Source: JAGNLV01 sp964612145 (lineage in GTDB: Bacteria > Zixibacteria > MSB-5A5 > GN15 > FEB-12). Taken from it: a stretch of 64,000 bases of DNA. The stretch is from the NCBI GenBank assembly GCA_964612145.1, contig CAZTBP010000012.1, positions 62,001 to 126,000 on the forward strand, written 5' to 3'. The translations under genes and the position numbers were made by a program. Every line of letters begins with the position of its first letter. Position 1 is the first letter of the stretch. The notes under the pieces are model-generated. The model ran no database searches and was not told the origin of the DNA. It worked only from the letters and a program-made list of their open reading frames with translations. Below, piece after piece: positions 62,945 to 64,000 of the stretch.

Positions 62945-64000
62945 ATGACTGATGAACATCCCTTCAATACCGTAGAAGAGGCCATCGAGGATATCCGAGC
63001 CGGCAAGTGCGTGATCGTCGCCGATGACGAGGACCGCGAAAACGAAGGCGACCTGATCATGGCCGCCGAAAAAGTCACACCCGAATGGGTAAACTTCTTC
63101 GCCAAGCACGGACGCGGATTGGTCTGTGTATGTCTTCCCCAAGAGCGCATCGACCAGCTTCAGCTTCACCCGATGGTTGACAACAACACGGCCTTGCACG
63201 GCACCCGGTTTACCGTATCCGTCGACGCCGTCAAAAACACCACCACCGGCATCTCGGCCGCCGATCGCGCTATCACCGTGCAGACCCTGGCCGATCCCAA
63301 TGCTGTGCCCGAGGATCTCGCCCGCCCCGGCCATATCTTTCCGATCATGGCAGTTGACGGCGGCGTGCTCAAACGCGCCGGTCACACCGAGACCTCGGTT
63401 GACCTCGCCCGGTTGGCCGGGTTGAATCCGGTCGGCATGCTCTGTGAGATTATGGCGGATGACGGCACCATGATGCGCGTTCCCGGTCTGACCGAATTCG
63501 CCAAAAAGCACGGCCTGAAATTTATCACGGTGCGTGACCTGATTGCCTATCGCCGCCGCACCGAGAAACATGTGTTTCATGTCGAATCAGTACATTTCCC
63601 GACCGAATTCGGAGATTTCCGGCTACACCTGTACAAGTCGGAAATCGACGATCACTACCATGTCGCGCTGGTCAGAGGAGAACCGGCGGGGAAGGAAAAC
63701 GTCCTCGTTCGAGTGCACTCAAGCTGTGTAACCGGTGATATCTTCGGTTCCTGCCGATGCGATTGCGGCCAGCAGCTGCATGCCGCCATGCGACAGGTCC
63801 AGCGCGAGGCTACCGGCGTCATCCTCTACATGACTCAGGAAGGCCGAGGGATCGGCTTCGCCAATAAAATCCGGGCCTACAAACTGCAGGAACAGGGCCG
63901 CGACACGGTACAGGCGAACGAGGACCTTGGATTCCAGGCCGACCTGCGCGATTATGGTATCGGCGCCCAGATACTGGTTGATCTCGGGTTGTCGTCTATC
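62945..64000 (+). CDS. ribBA: RibBA: DHBP synthase / GTP cyclohydrolase II (cut by window end)
   Basis: 352 residues visible; the gene runs past the window. The DHBP synthase half (1-205) has DDEDRENEGDL, ARPGHIFPIMAVDGGV and RAGHTETSVDLARLAG. The GTP cyclohydrolase II half begins near 210 with RVHSSCVTGDIFGS followed by CRCDCGQQL, the zinc cysteines, and YMTQEGRGIGFANKIRAY. It makes both precursors of lumazine. ribH is expected next. Confidence 0.95.
   Translation, partial: MTDEHPFNTVEEAIEDIRAGKCVIVADDEDRENEGDLIMAAEKVTPEWVNFFAKHGRGLVCVCLPQERIDQLQLHPMVDNNTALHGTRFTVSVDAVKNTTTGISAADRAITVQTLADPNAVPEDLARPGHIFPIMAVDGGVLKRAGHTETSVDLARLAGLNPVGMLCEIMADDGTMMRVPGLTEFAKKHGLKFITVRDLIAYRRRTEKHVFHVESVHFPTEFGDFRLHLYKSEIDDHYHVALVRGEPAGKENVLVRVHSSCVTGDIFGSCRCDCGQQLHAAMRQVQREATGVILYMTQEGRGIGFANKIRAYKLQEQGRDTVQANEDLGFQADLRDYGIGAQILVDLGLSSI

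Noticed and set aside
62606..63580. 324-codon minus-strand frame across ribE and ribBA
   Set aside because: Both genes on the + strand are unambiguous by motif.
1..64000. CRISPR arrays, transposons, prophage genes, tRNA or rRNA genes
   Set aside because: I looked for regularly spaced repeats, transposase motifs, inverted terminal repeats and cloverleaf sequences in the intergenic regions and saw none.

Overview
The window (64 kb, GC-rich, both ends cut inside ordinary chromosome) looks like a chromosomal segment of an uncultured bacterium of the FCB superphylum, most like candidate phylum Zixibacteria. This is inferred, not proven. The grounds are large secreted proteins ending in a FlgD/T9SS-like C-terminal Ig domain, a PorV/PorQ-type outer-membrane barrel, a dockerin-like tail with GG turn repeats, PEGA/DUF4384 envelope proteins, and a 31-residue AURKAIP1/COX24-type ribosomal protein next to an HU gene. 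No insertion sequence, prophage, CRISPR array, tRNA or rRNA was seen, and almost all genes lie on the + strand.

Layout. 0-5.6 kb: a giant secreted Ig-repeat protein and a PorV-like barrel fused to TPRs. 5.6-10.1 kb: a signalling block with a fused anti-sigma-kinase/SpoIIE phosphatase, a STAS antagonist whose C-terminal extension lies in the -1 frame after an A10 run, and a GGDEF cyclase. 10.2-15.6 kb: exopolysaccharide export genes (Wza-like, Wzc-like without kinase, TPR, separate BY-kinase, deacetylase). 15.9-24.6 kb: a secreted protein, then lapA-like, lapB-like, SPOR, mutS, mutL and miaA. 24.8-28.6 kb: MltD-like transglycosylase, SppA, HU, small ribosomal protein. 28.7-32.9 kb: two secreted repeat proteins. 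33-35.8 kb (- strand): TPR protein, purE, purD. 36-39.1 kb: dockerin-bearing M14 carboxypeptidase and an outer-membrane barrel. 39.2-43.7 kb: an NtrC-like activator followed by a lipoprotein, a DUF4384-PEGA protein and a Lys/Asp/Glu-rich secreted protein, with an NtrC-box-like palindrome and sigma-54-like promoter between activator and lipoprotein. 43.8-50.4 kb: hrcA-grpE-dnaK-dnaJ-prmA-rsmE behind a degenerate CIRCE element. 50.5-54.4 kb: prepilin peptidase, NtrB-like kinase, efp and an RNase HIII gene that appears to start at CTG. 54.6-60.9 kb: three consecutive GAF-sensor proteins, only the last with an intact histidine kinase. 61-64 kb: FMN riboswitch and ribD-ribE-ribBA, cut by the window end.

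How the parts fit together: housekeeping operons (mismatch repair, heat shock, purine, riboflavin) alternate with envelope and signalling islands. The most unusual points are the frameshifted STAS protein beside a kinase-phosphatase fusion, the GAF pseudokinase cluster, the NtrC/sigma-54 signature driving an envelope operon, and the CTG-started RNase HIII.
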